From NCBI GenBank assembly GCA_046340555.1, contig JBKDSL010000006.1, positions 30,740 through 94,739 on the forward strand: a DNA stretch of 64,000 nucleotides, read 5' to 3'. Numbering within the stretch: position 1 is the stretch's first letter; every line of letters starts with the position of its first letter. This DNA comes from JALRAP01 sp046340555. Its GTDB lineage: Bacteria; Bacteroidota; Bacteroidia; AKYH767-A; OLB10. The translations under genes were made by a program, and so were the position numbers. Positions 8,260 through 17,494 of the stretch are shown piece after piece. The notes beneath the pieces were generated by a model. That model had not been told where the DNA came from, made no database searches, and saw nothing but the letters and a program-made list of their open reading frames with translations.

Positions 8260-10968
8260 ATGAAAATCAGAGTAGGAGTCGTTTTTGGAGGTACATCAAT
8301 GGAGCGGGAAATCTCCTTTGCTGGAGGGCGTACGGTTTACGATAATCTTGATAAGTCCCTTTTTGAAGCAATTCCGATTTTCATTGACTCATTCAATAAT
8401 CTGATTATCCTTGATTGGGAGTATATTTACAAAGGAAGTATTCGGGATTTTTATCCGCCTTTTAACAAGGTCGAGCATTCGTCAAATGGTTATCAGGTTT
8501 ATGCCGAATCTTTAGGCGATTTGGATCCGCCATCACAATTGAGTCTTACATCAAAACTAGGTACTCGTATTGAGCCCTCGACATTGACTTCTTTGATCGA
8601 TTTTGCATTCCTGTGCTTGCATGGAACAAATGGAGAAGATGGTCGCATTCAAGGAATGTTAGAGTTTTACGGAGTGCCTTATTCTGGCACTGGAATTTTT
8701 TCCTCGGCTGTTGGGATGAATAAGCATTTGCAAAAGGACTTGATGGCTAGGTATGGTTTCAAGGTGCCTGAATTCACTTCAATCGACCGACAAACTTGGC
8801 TGTCGATTTCCGACCGTGATTCGATGATGAAGTTAATTGCAGGTAAAGTTGGAGCTCCTTTTGTTGTCAAGTCTGCTAACCAAGGTTCATCCATTGGAGT
8901 CTCTTTTGTTGATGGGTTGGACGCCGATGCCTTTGGAAACGCTGTAGATCGATCCTTCTTCATAAGGAGAATTAAAAGATCTTTCTGGACAGAACTCAAC
9001 CATCAGCAAAAGGTTGAATATGTCAGGACTCTTTCAGATATACGCGAAGGAATCGGATTGCCGTTGATTATCTCCGGTAAGGTGATTTATCATCCTGAAG
9101 AGCTGTTATCGAATTTGAATCAACTATTCTCAGAGCAAGGCGATGAATACCTGTTGGAGGCTTTGGATAGTGAGCAGACGGTTTTGTTCGAGCGGTTCAT
9201 TAAAGGCAAGGAGTTTTCATGTATTGTAATTGATGGTTTGCAAGGTGAGCCAATAGCATTGCCACCAACAGAGATCAGAAAGGGCTCGGAGGTTTATGAT
9301 TACAGATCCAAATATCTACCTGGGCTTTCTCGTAAGATTACACCAATAGATCTGCCAACGGAATCCATTGGGCAAATCAGGGAATCTTGCTGCAGGCTGT
9401 TTGAGTCATTGGGCTTTGGTGTTTATGCTCGCATAGATGGATTTTTCTCTGCTGAAGGAGAAATATTCTTAAACGACCCAAATACTACATCCGGGATGCT
9501 TCCATCATCCTTCTTTTTCCATCAGGCGGCAGAAATCGGATTGACTCCATCACAGTTTATCACTTTCATCATACACCGATCATTGCGGCGTAGGGAAGTT
9601 GGTTCAAATGATTTGAGGAAAAGTCTTGGTTTAATTCAAAGTCTGGAAAGGTCTTTGCATGAATGCAAAAAGTCCTCCAATTCGAAAAAACGTATTGCGG
9701 TGATTTTGGGTGGCTACTCTTCTGAAAGGCACATCTCTGTTGAAAGCGGGCGGAACATATTCGAGAAACTATCTTCATCTGAAAAATACACGCCGATTCC
9801 TTTGTTTCTTTCAGGCGATAGTGCATCTCATAAGCTTCATGTTATTCCAATTAACATTTTGCTCAAAGACAATGCAGACGATATAAGGGAGAAGGTTTTG
9901 CATTTTGACAGGCATCCTGTGTTGCAGGATATCATAGATGAGTGTAATGAGATCACTGAATTGTTTTCTGACGGCAACGCGTTGAAGCCTCCTTTTGAGA
10001 TTGCCTATGCAGAGCTTCCTAGCATGGTTGATGGTGTTTTCATCGCATTGCATGGTAGACCTGGTGAGGATGGTGAAGTTCAATCCCATCTTGATCGCGT
10101 TTGTCTACCTTATAACGGGTCTGGACCTGCTTCATCAAAAATCACCATTGACAAATTTGAAACCAATGAGATTTTGATGTCTAATGGGGTTCATGCTGCC
10201 AAGCATATGGTTCTTCTTGGCAACGATTGGCGCAAAGACCCTTCTCGTTTCGAGGATATCGTTTTGGAGTCATTCAATTATCCGATAATCGCTAAACCTG
10301 TTGATGATGGTTGTAGCTCTGCTGTCAAGATCATCCGCAATAGCGCCCAATTGCACGCGTTTTGCGAGTTGATTTTCAGGGAAGTTGATGAACTGCTGAT
10401 TCCGGCATCAGAAATTCTGAAAATCAAGCCTAAAGAGGAGTTCCCAAGAAAAGATCGCTTCCTTGTTGAAGAATTGATTTCAAAATCTGAAGCAGATAGG
10501 TTTTTGGAGATTACGGGAGGACTGATGACCTTCTATGCTGCCAATGGAGAACTTCGATACGAGGTGTTCGAGGCTTCCGAGGCATTGTCTGAAGGAGATG
10601 TGTTGTCTTTGGAGGAAAAGTTTCTTGCGGGTCAAGGTCAAAATATCACTCCTGCACGGTACAGTTCAGATCCGATTGAAAACAAAAGAATTTCAGCTGA
10701 AGTAAAAAAAGTTCTTGAACATACTGCAAAAGTGTTGAATGTTGAAGGGTATGCTCGAATAGACGCTTTTGTCAGGATATTTCGAGATGGGAAAGTGGAG
10801 GTTTTGGTCATCGAGGTAAATTCATTACCAGGAATGACGCCAGCCACGTGTATATTCCATCAGGCGGCAATCAATGATTATAAACCATTCGAATTTATCG
10901 ACAAACTTATTGATTTCGGCATACAACGCAATCAGCGACTCCCCAATCAAACGGGTTCCAGGAAATGA
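8260..10968 (+). CDS. Tandem-duplicated D-alanine--D-alanine ligase-like ATP-grasp protein
   Basis: The 902-residue protein holds two complete Ddl-like modules, where ordinary Ddl is about 310-360 residues. Module 1 (about 1-450) has FGGTSMEREIS (Glu15), LHGTNGEDGRIQG, the ATP-grasp VKSANQGSSIGV and a C-terminal site NDPNTTSGM (405-413), where the usual Glu of the EVN metal motif is Asp. It also carries an insertion of about 70 residues before FERFIKGKE. Module 2 (about 476-890) has LGGYSSERHIS (483-493), LHGRPGEDGEVQS, AKPVDDGCSSAVK and a canonical EVNSLPGMT (852-860). Both modules end in FHQAA where Ddl normally has SLxP, so substrate specificity may differ. The last bases overlap the PASTA gene (ATGA). 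Known Ddl makes D-Ala-D-Ala for peptidoglycan; that this protein does so is inferred. Confidence 0.85.
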   Translation: MKIRVGVVFGGTSMEREISFAGGRTVYDNLDKSLFEAIPIFIDSFNNLIILDWEYIYKGSIRDFYPPFNKVEHSSNGYQVYAESLGDLDPPSQLSLTSKLGTRIEPSTLTSLIDFAFLCLHGTNGEDGRIQGMLEFYGVPYSGTGIFSSAVGMNKHLQKDLMARYGFKVPEFTSIDRQTWLSISDRDSMMKLIAGKVGAPFVVKSANQGSSIGVSFVDGLDADAFGNAVDRSFFIRRIKRSFWTELNHQQKVEYVRTLSDIREGIGLPLIISGKVIYHPEELLSNLNQLFSEQGDEYLLEALDSEQTVLFERFIKGKEFSCIVIDGLQGEPIALPPTEIRKGSEVYDYRSKYLPGLSRKITPIDLPTESIGQIRESCCRLFESLGFGVYARIDGFFSAEGEIFLNDPNTTSGMLPSSFFFHQAAEIGLTPSQFITFIIHRSLRRREVGSNDLRKSLGLIQSLERSLHECKKSSNSKKRIAVILGGYSSERHISVESGRNIFEKLSSSEKYTPIPLFLSGDSASHKLHVIPINILLKDNADDIREKVLHFDRHPVLQDIIDECNEITELFSDGNALKPPFEIAYAELPSMVDGVFIALHGRPGEDGEVQSHLDRVCLPYNGSGPASSKITIDKFETNEILMSNGVHAAKHMVLLGNDWRKDPSRFEDIVLESFNYPIIAKPVDDGCSSAVKIIRNSAQLHAFCELIFREVDELLIPASEILKIKPKEEFPRKDRFLVEELISKSEADRFLEITGGLMTFYAANGELRYEVFEASEALSEGDVLSLEEKFLAGQGQNITPARYSSDPIENKRISAEVKKVLEHTAKVLNVEGYARIDAFVRIFRDGKVEVLVIEVNSLPGMTPATCIFHQAAINDYKPFEFIDKLIDFGIQRNQRLPNQTGSRK

Positions 10969-11789
10969 ATGACCTACGAGCTTTCATATCTTCAAAACAC
11001 TTTGGAAGGCTTTTGCTTTACGGTATTGGCGCATTAGTGCTTTTTTATGGTGGCATTTATCTGTGGCTTGGTATATATACCCGGCATGGGGATTTCATCA
11101 AAGTTCCTGATTTGACAAACAAAAGCCTTGCCGATATTAGAGACCAATTGGAAGATGAGGGCTTTAAAATCGAAATAAGTGATTCTTCCACGTATGACTC
11201 AAAAAAGCAACCTGGGATAATATTGGATCAAGATCCAGCACCAGGATCACTTGTGAAAGAAGGTCGGAGGCTATATTTTACCATAACTCGCAAAAATCCG
11301 CCGGAGGTAATGTTGCCGGATTTAATCGATAACTCCTTGCGTCAGGCGGAGTCCACGTTACGTTCATTCGGCTTGGTGCGTGGCGAATTGATTCCTAGGC
11401 CTGATATTGCCGAAAATGCTGTATTGGAAATGCAGATCAACGGGAAAAAAGCAGAGGCTGGAACTAAGGTAGACAAAGGAACTGTCGTAGATTTGGTAAT
11501 TGGCCAAGGTCTTGAAATTAGTCGAGTGCTTTTGCCAAACTTATATGGCCTTACGTTTCAGGAGGCTTTGTATGTTTTGCAAACATCAGGTTTAAAGCCC
11601 GGCCTTACCTTGTTCGATGCTTCAGTGGTAGACTCCATGAATTGCAAAGTATACAGGCAAAACCCGCAGTTTCGCATACAAGAATCAGTGCTGAGTGGTG
11701 AATCCGTTGATTTGTTTATGACCGAGTCTGAAGATATCCTGAATTCAAATTACATTAATCCCAATGCCGATGAGGAAGAAATTGAATAA
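10965..11789 (+). CDS. Membrane-anchored PASTA-domain protein
   Basis: A short cytoplasmic N-terminus leads into one membrane span (about residues 15-35, LLLYGIGALVLFYGGIYLWL). Three PASTA repeats then face the periplasm: about 43-108 (KVPDLTNKSLADIRDQLEDE), 110-180 (MLPDLIDNSLRQAESTL) and 183-255 (LLPNLYGLTFQEALYVLQ). An acidic tail follows. PASTA domains bind peptidoglycan or muropeptides in penicillin-binding proteins and Ser/Thr kinases; here there is no enzyme domain. Its ATG overlaps the stop of the Ddl-like gene by four bases, and its end overlaps the next gene by 26, so the three are co-translated. The context suggests a cell-wall role; the molecular function is unknown. Confidence 0.88.
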   Translation: MNDLRAFISSKHFGRLLLYGIGALVLFYGGIYLWLGIYTRHGDFIKVPDLTNKSLADIRDQLEDEGFKIEISDSSTYDSKKQPGIILDQDPAPGSLVKEGRRLYFTITRKNPPEVMLPDLIDNSLRQAESTLRSFGLVRGELIPRPDIAENAVLEMQINGKKAEAGTKVDKGTVVDLVIGQGLEISRVLLPNLYGLTFQEALYVLQTSGLKPGLTLFDASVVDSMNCKVYRQNPQFRIQESVLSGESVDLFMTESEDILNSNYINPNADEEEIE

Positions 11790-13707
11790 ATCGCTTTTAT
11801 CGTTTTTTGTTACATTGGCTTTTATCCTGCCTCACACCGCTTTTGCTCAACAGGGTATTGCCAAGAATGAGCGTATCGTCCCACTCAAAGGGAATGGCGT
11901 ATTACAACGATTGACCTATGATGCCAGCGTTTTGCGAACATCCACCTCAGTCTTGGATACATTGGAGCTGCCATTCTTTGATGATTTTTCAAGGGAATCA
12001 GCTTGGCCTAATTCAACAATGTGGAGTGACAGCAGTGTGTATGTCAATTATGGATTCGGGATAAACCCACCCACAGTTGGATGTGCTACCTTCGATGGCT
12101 TGGATAAGTTTGGAAATGCATACAATAATGTGAATGCGGGTGCGGCTGGATTGTGTGACGTGTTTACATCCAAGCCGTTGGATTTGTTTGATGACGAGAA
12201 TGGGGTTCCCTATCTTTCCAGCGATAGTCTGTTTTTTGTGTTTTATTATCAACGTAAGGGTAGGGGTGACAACCCCGAGGCTACAGACTCTTTGTCTCTT
12301 CAGTTTTTTAATGTTGCAAACCAAACTTGGCAATCTGTTTGGTCCGCTAATGGCACTTCAGCCGGTGATACTGTTTTCACAAAAGTTAGGATATCCATAA
12401 ACAATCCAGTATTTCGTCAAACAGGTTTTAAGTTCCGATTCAGGAATTTCGGGTCACAAAATGGAATGCTCGATATTTGGAATGTCGACTATGTATATCT
12501 GAATAAGTTTCTACCTCCAGACTATGATTTGATACGGGATTACGCTTTCGTTAATCAGGGTTTTTCTTTGATCAATGGTTATTCTGCCGTGCCATGGGTT
12601 CATTATAATGGTCTTTCATCTAGCCAAAAAATAAATTTGATCGACAATTCAGCCCAGTTATTGGTTCGAAATAATAATGATGGAAGTCCCTTTCCTTTAA
12701 GTGTATCAGGTAAGATCGTGAGCCGAACTGGAAATCAAACACAGCTTTTTGGAGGTGGAGGAGCCAACAGTATCATTATTCCTTCAAATACCAATACGGT
12801 ACCCCCTTCCAGTTACACTCCATCAGTTTTTTTTGATGATTTAAGTGCTGTTGATCAAACTTATTTTGATGCGGTTTATTCGCTTGGTCAAACATCAGGA
12901 GGTATTCCTGACGATTTTACTATCAATGACACACTCGTTCATAGGCAACATTTTTACGATTACTATGCCCACGATGATGGTTCAGCCGAACTTGCTTACG
13001 GTATCAATGGAATAAATGCCAAACTTGCTTATCGCTTTGATTTGCTTCAAGGCGACACATTACGTGGGATCAATATGTTTTTTGCCCAATCCGGCACAAG
13101 CGTTGCTTCTCAACAATTTCGCTTAGCCATATGGTCTGGCAACGCTTCAGGACCCCAGGGAAACCCTGTTTATGAGAAATTCAATCAAACACCAATGTAC
13201 GTCGATAGTTTGAATAAGTTCAAAACCTATATAACCGATCCGGTTTATTTGACTGCCGGCACTTGGTATTTTGGCTTTATTCAAAACAACTCGGTTTTAT
13301 TAAATATTGGCTTGGATATTAATACACTAGCCGATCCTTCCAAAAAATACTTCAACACATCAGGGAATTGGGTGCAGTCGCAATTGCCAGGTATGTGGAT
13401 GATTCGTCCAGTTTTCAGTGGCCTAGAGCTTTACACGTCCAATACTTCGGTGGTGGAGCAGATAACTCCATTGAATATATATCCAAATCCTGCTGATGAT
13501 TATTTTCTTGTTCAATCAACTCTATCAACTTGCTGTAGTTCTATGTTGGAAATCATGGATATTTCAGGACGCTTGGTTTACAAAACTGATAATATTGTTA
13601 GTCCTGTAATTGTTTCGGATCTGGCCAATGGCACTTACATGGTTCGTGTTTCCGATTTTGGGAATGGTACGATTCGATTAGCAAGGCTTGTAGTGCAACA
13701 TCCTTGA
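11764..13707 (+). CDS. Secreted protein with T9SS type A sorting domain
   Basis: The N-terminus is a Sec signal peptide (basic MRKKLNK, hydrophobic LLSFFVTLAFILP, cleavage after AFA before QQG). The C-terminal 80 residues form a T9SS sorting domain: LNIYPNPADDYFLVQ, then LEIMDISGRLVYK, then LANGTYMVRVSDFG and the basic end RLARLVVQ. The middle of about 500 residues has no recognised catalytic motif; it is rich in aromatic, Asn and Asp residues, as in beta-sandwich exoproteins. The ATG at 11770 is an alternative start two codons in. It overlaps the PASTA gene by 26 bases and sits ten bases before rluD, so it belongs to this operon. Cargo function is unknown. Confidence 0.85.
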   Translation: MPMRKKLNKSLLSFFVTLAFILPHTAFAQQGIAKNERIVPLKGNGVLQRLTYDASVLRTSTSVLDTLELPFFDDFSRESAWPNSTMWSDSSVYVNYGFGINPPTVGCATFDGLDKFGNAYNNVNAGAAGLCDVFTSKPLDLFDDENGVPYLSSDSLFFVFYYQRKGRGDNPEATDSLSLQFFNVANQTWQSVWSANGTSAGDTVFTKVRISINNPVFRQTGFKFRFRNFGSQNGMLDIWNVDYVYLNKFLPPDYDLIRDYAFVNQGFSLINGYSAVPWVHYNGLSSSQKINLIDNSAQLLVRNNNDGSPFPLSVSGKIVSRTGNQTQLFGGGGANSIIIPSNTNTVPPSSYTPSVFFDDLSAVDQTYFDAVYSLGQTSGGIPDDFTINDTLVHRQHFYDYYAHDDGSAELAYGINGINAKLAYRFDLLQGDTLRGINMFFAQSGTSVASQQFRLAIWSGNASGPQGNPVYEKFNQTPMYVDSLNKFKTYITDPVYLTAGTWYFGFIQNNSVLLNIGLDINTLADPSKKYFNTSGNWVQSQLPGMWMIRPVFSGLELYTSNTSVVEQITPLNIYPNPADDYFLVQSTLSTCCSSMLEIMDISGRLVYKTDNIVSPVIVSDLANGTYMVRVSDFGNGTIRLARLVVQHP

Positions 13708-13716
13708 TTTGTTTTG

Positions 13717-14769
13717 ATGGATTCTGATTTCGACAAGGAACAAAACGAGCAAGATGAGCTTTATGAGCATCATCGAATATTGGTCGACAAGGGTCAATCG
13801 TTATTAAGGATAGACAAGTTTCTGATGATGCGTTTGGAGAACGTTTCCAGAAACAGAATACAAAACGCATCTGAAGCAGGAAGCATTTTGGTAAATGCAA
13901 AACCGGTTAAGTCAAGTTATAGGGTTAAACCTGGAGACTTGATTACCATCGTTCTTGCCCATCCGCCTCGTTTGGTAGAGGTAATTGCACAAGATATCCC
14001 AATCGACGTGGTTTACGAGGATGAGGATCTCGTTATCGTGAACAAGCCTGCGGGAATGGTAGTTCATCCAGGTTACGGAAACTACACAGGCACTTTGGTG
14101 AATGCTTTGGCTTACAAGTTCCATCCAGATAAGTTAGGTCAGTCAATTGAATCTGAAACGGAACGTCCGGGATTGGTACACCGCATAGATAAAAACACTT
14201 CCGGATTGGTAGTGGTTTCACGCAATGAGAGGGCCATGACGCATTTGGCGAAGCAATTTTTTGACCGAACCATTAAGCGGCGTTATATGGCTTTGGCTTG
14301 GGGGGATTTTTCTGAAGATAATGGAACGGTTGTTGGACATATTGGCAGAAACCAAACTGACCGGAAATCCATGGAGGTATATCCTGAGGGCGACCATGGT
14401 AAGCACGCTGTTACACATTTTTCGGTCTTGGAAAGGTTCGGTTATGTGACTCTGATCGAATGTCGTTTAGAAACAGGTCGAACACACCAAATCAGGGTGC
14501 ATATGAAGCATATCGGTCACCCACTTTTCAATGATGAAACGTACGGAGGTAAAAGGATTTTGAAAGGCACCACTTTTTCCAAATACCAGTCTTTTGTCGA
14601 GAATTGTTTTTCCTTGATTCCCGGTCAAGCTCTGCACGCCCGTTCATTAGGTTTTATCCACCCATCTACAGGCAAAGAGTTGTATTTTGAAAAAGACCCT
14701 CCGGCGGGGTTAAATGCTATTCTGGATAAGTGGCGTGCCTATACCTCTTCGAGAGGTACAGAAGGTTGA
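13717..14769 (+). CDS. rluD: RluA-family 23S rRNA pseudouridine synthase (RluD-like)
   Basis: It isomerises uridines in 23S rRNA. An N-terminal S4 RNA-binding domain (LRIDKFLMMRLENVSRNRIQ, through VKPGDLITI) precedes the catalytic domain, which has the hallmark RPGLVHRIDKNTSGLVVVSR with the catalytic Asp, the preceding NKPAGMVVHPGYG, and the later ECRLETGRTHQIRVHMKHIG. The length of 350 residues fits RluD. The frame can start at a TTG at 13714, but the adjacent ATG at 13717 is better. It ends two bases from the convergent mqnE stop. RluD versus another RluA subfamily cannot be settled without alignment, though the S4 domain favours RluC/RluD. Confidence 0.93.
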   Translation: MDSDFDKEQNEQDELYEHHRILVDKGQSLLRIDKFLMMRLENVSRNRIQNASEAGSILVNAKPVKSSYRVKPGDLITIVLAHPPRLVEVIAQDIPIDVVYEDEDLVIVNKPAGMVVHPGYGNYTGTLVNALAYKFHPDKLGQSIESETERPGLVHRIDKNTSGLVVVSRNERAMTHLAKQFFDRTIKRRYMALAWGDFSEDNGTVVGHIGRNQTDRKSMEVYPEGDHGKHAVTHFSVLERFGYVTLIECRLETGRTHQIRVHMKHIGHPLFNDETYGGKRILKGTTFSKYQSFVENCFSLIPGQALHARSLGFIHPSTGKELYFEKDPPAGLNAILDKWRAYTSSRGTEG

Positions 14770-14771
14770 TT

Positions 14772-15896
14772 TCAGATATCAACTTCTTCGAATGTTCTAA
14801 CAGTATTGTACAACGTGTCACGCTCTACAGGTGTTTTACCAGCATCACGAATTAACTTGACAAGTTCCTCTGTGGTCAAAGTTGGATTTTGTTCTTCAGA
14901 TCCGGCCATTGAGTAAATCTTCGTTGAGTCGTCGATTGTGCCGTCTAAATCATCCACACCGAATGAAAGACTCATCGCTGCCGTTTCCCTTCCAATCATC
15001 GGCCAATATGCTTTTATGTGGGGGAAGTTGTCCATGAAAATCCTGGATACTGCATAGTTTTTCAAGTCTTCCACCATGGTGGTTTCCGGGATGTTTGACA
15101 TGTCATTGTCTTTGTTCCGGAATTTCAGTGGAATGAACGTGTTGAACCCTTTGGTACTGTCTTGTAAGCTGCGAAGCCGTTCCATGTGAAGAGCTCGATG
15201 TCTATAACTTTCAATGTGGCCGTAAAGCATGGTGGCATTAGATGCCATGCCAAGTTCATGTGCCGTTTGATGGATTTCAAGCCATTCATCAGAATTGCAT
15301 TTGTCGGCACATATTTGATTACGGATTTCGTTATCGAAAATTTCAGCTCCTCCACCCGGCAACGAATCCAATCCGGCTTGATGGAGCATGGAAAGTCCGG
15401 TCTTGTAATCTACTCCAGCTTTACGAATCATATAATGCAGCTCAACTGCAGTAAATCCTTTAATGTGCAAATCGGGCCTTATGGCTTTGATTGAGCTCAG
15501 AAGGATTTTGAAAAATTCCAAATCCATTTTAGGATGCACGCCTCCAACAATGTGTACTTCAGTGATAGGTTGGCCTTCGTAAGCTTTGACCTTTTCAACC
15601 ATTTGGTCTATACTGAGCTCCCAGCCATCTTCCCTGTTTTTATACTGACGTGAGTAGGAGCAGAAATTGCAAGAGAAGACGCAAACGTTAGTTGGTTCGA
15701 TGTGAAAGTTACGATTGAAAAAGGTGTTTTTACCATGTCTATTCATTCGAATATCATCGGCCAACTGCCCTAAGAAGCCAATATCGCCAAGTTCATATAA
15801 TGCAACGCATTCATCAACATTGATTCTTTCTCCACGCAGCACCTTTTGGCTGATGGCATTCAATGTTTCATTTTCGTGTATGATTTCTCGATTCAT
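14772..15896 (-). CDS. mqnE: Aminofutalosine synthase MqnE (radical SAM)
   Basis: The radical SAM enzyme joins SAM to 3-[(1-carboxyvinyl)oxy]benzoate to form aminofutalosine in the alternative (futalosine) menaquinone pathway. The CxxxCxxC iron-sulfur motif is CVFSCNFC (Cys72, 76, 79), preceded by FHIEPTNV. Other family marks are EVHIVGGVHP, the GLDSLPGGGAEIFD stretch that separates MqnE from MqnC, and IPLKFRNKDNDMS. The length of 374 residues is normal. No other mqn gene is in the window, so the pathway is dispersed. It is transcribed alone and is convergent with rluD, with a two-base gap. Confidence 0.94.
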   Translation of the reverse strand: MNREIIHENETLNAISQKVLRGERINVDECVALYELGDIGFLGQLADDIRMNRHGKNTFFNRNFHIEPTNVCVFSCNFCSYSRQYKNREDGWELSIDQMVEKVKAYEGQPITEVHIVGGVHPKMDLEFFKILLSSIKAIRPDLHIKGFTAVELHYMIRKAGVDYKTGLSMLHQAGLDSLPGGGAEIFDNEIRNQICADKCNSDEWLEIHQTAHELGMASNATMLYGHIESYRHRALHMERLRSLQDSTKGFNTFIPLKFRNKDNDMSNIPETTMVEDLKNYAVSRIFMDNFPHIKAYWPMIGRETAAMSLSFGVDDLDGTIDDSTKIYSMAGSEEQNPTLTTEELVKLIRDAGKTPVERDTLYNTVRTFEEVDI

Positions 15897-15976
15897 ATAA
15901 ATGATTAAACAACGGTTGACAGCTATTGTTTTTCCTACGCAAATTTACAAATGATAGCAGACCTAAAGGCATAAAA

Positions 15977-15998
15977 AAAGCCCTGTTTCCAGGGCTTT
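15977..15998 (-). terminator. Rho-independent terminator of the M43-like protease gene
   Basis: A perfect 9-bp stem (AAAGCCCTG / CAGGGCTTT) with a 4-base loop lies 18 bases beyond the protease stop. On the minus strand it runs into a T-rich tract (positions 15973-15979 complemented). It also lies upstream of mqnE on the same strand and so insulates that gene. Confidence 0.85.
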
Positions 15999-16016
15999 AA
16001 CTTTAGTGAATTCCGA

Positions 16017-17264
16017 TTATTTGTTGAGAACGATTCTCTCGACAGCCATTTTACGATCGGATGAAATCTCCACCATGTAAATGCCGTTTTTTAGAGAACT
16101 CAGGTCTATGGAGTTGGTGCCGCTGAAATCACTGATCTGGTGAATAGCAACTACTTGTCCAACGGAATTAAGAACCCTAACCATGGCCGACTCTCCGTAA
16201 TTATATAGGTTGTCAATGTTCAGGATTCCATCGGTAGGATTTGGGTAAATGAAAATACCAAGATCTTGTGGCTCACTAAGCCCTACTGGTACACAGCCAA
16301 GGGAAGCACTTAATGCCGCACGTGTTGAGGTTAGGCACGTGTTCATGCGAATGCCCTGACCCTCTGTGAACATGTACATACAGGCATCATTGGTATAATC
16401 CATGTAATTCATAGTCATCATTTGAGGGCTTCCTGAACAATTGGTAGCCAGGGTAGGGAATGCTGGACAACCAAAATTAGAAGTAGTATGAAGCGGGGTG
16501 TCGGTTACGAAATCGTTACCGCAATTTGAATCGCCCCAGATATGGCGTAAGTTCAACCAATGTCCCACTTCATGAGTGGCTGTTCTTCCTCTGTTATAGG
16601 ATGAGGTAGTTCCCAGAGCTCCTGGTCCCCCAACAGAACCATTCAGCAAAACAACACCATCTGTAGCAGCAGCTCCACCTGGGAATTGGGCATACCCCAA
16701 AAGGCCGCTTCCTAGGTTTCCTACCCAGATATTTAGATATTGTGTGGCAGGCCAAGCATCGTCGCCACCTTGAGCATTGAACTTGATACCATTATTAGTG
16801 CTGAATGAAGTGACCGTAGTTTGTTTACGGATAATGCCATCGGTTGGATTTCCTTGCGGATCGCGCTGGGCTAGACAAAACTGGATTCCTGTGTTTGCCT
16901 TCAATGGTTTGAAAACTGTTGGTATCAAACTGGTGTCTGAGTTCGTTGCAGCATAATCGCTGTTGAGTACATTCAATTGCGCTTGAATACGGGCATTGGA
17001 TATGTTTTGTGTGGTAGAATTGGTGCTATAGAGAACGTGAAAAACTACAGGAATCGTAACAATGCCTGTTGTTTTCCAGCTAGGGTCGTTTTCCATGCTG
17101 TTGAGCATAAGCTGGTCTATCACCTGCTGTCTTGATTCGTAATTTGGATCTACTGTTTTTAAGTATTCATGATGTTGCATGGTGCCGCAGCGATCATGTT
17201 GGGCCAAAACAGATTGGTTGAACAACAAAACCAATGATAGTAATGAGAGTAATTGTTTTTTCAT
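16017..17264 (-). CDS. Secreted zinc metalloprotease (M43 pappalysin-like) with T9SS sorting domain
   Basis: Signal peptide MKKQLLSLLSLVLLFNQSVLAQ. The metzincin site HEVGHWLNLRH (231-241 from this start) gives HExxHxxxxxH, and a Met-turn MNYMDY lies about 90 residues later. These fit family M43, as do the preceding LNIWVGNLG and LGYAQFPGG. The C-terminal 75 residues are a T9SS type A sorting domain (IYPNPTDGILNI, VRVLNSVGQVV, LKNGIYMVEISSD, ending RIVLNK). The frame runs on to 17351, but those 29 extra codons are not signal-like, so the ATG at 17264 is chosen. The protein is exported across the outer membrane as a 415-residue precursor. Its substrate is unknown. It forms a monocistronic unit ending at the hairpin at 15977-15998. 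Confidence 0.92.
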   Translation of the reverse strand: MKKQLLSLLSLVLLFNQSVLAQHDRCGTMQHHEYLKTVDPNYESRQQVIDQLMLNSMENDPSWKTTGIVTIPVVFHVLYSTNSTTQNISNARIQAQLNVLNSDYAATNSDTSLIPTVFKPLKANTGIQFCLAQRDPQGNPTDGIIRKQTTVTSFSTNNGIKFNAQGGDDAWPATQYLNIWVGNLGSGLLGYAQFPGGAAATDGVVLLNGSVGGPGALGTTSSYNRGRTATHEVGHWLNLRHIWGDSNCGNDFVTDTPLHTTSNFGCPAFPTLATNCSGSPQMMTMNYMDYTNDACMYMFTEGQGIRMNTCLTSTRAALSASLGCVPVGLSEPQDLGIFIYPNPTDGILNIDNLYNYGESAMVRVLNSVGQVVAIHQISDFSGTNSIDLSSLKNGIYMVEISSDRKMAVERIVLNK

Positions 17265-17494
17265 GCTAGAAGGATTTCTTTTCTTAAATGGTTTTATAGT
17301 GTAAATATAATAGTCTTTAACCATATTTGGTATATTATTGATATTCATCATTTTATGATTTTTTTACATGTTCTTTGTCCACGTAATCTTAATATAGCAG
17401 ACTCTTGATGCTAAGCATGTAAACCAACTTGATATTAAAGTGTTATTGAATCAGTAGCATTCGCTCAGGTAAAATTTAGACTTTAATTAGGCCT

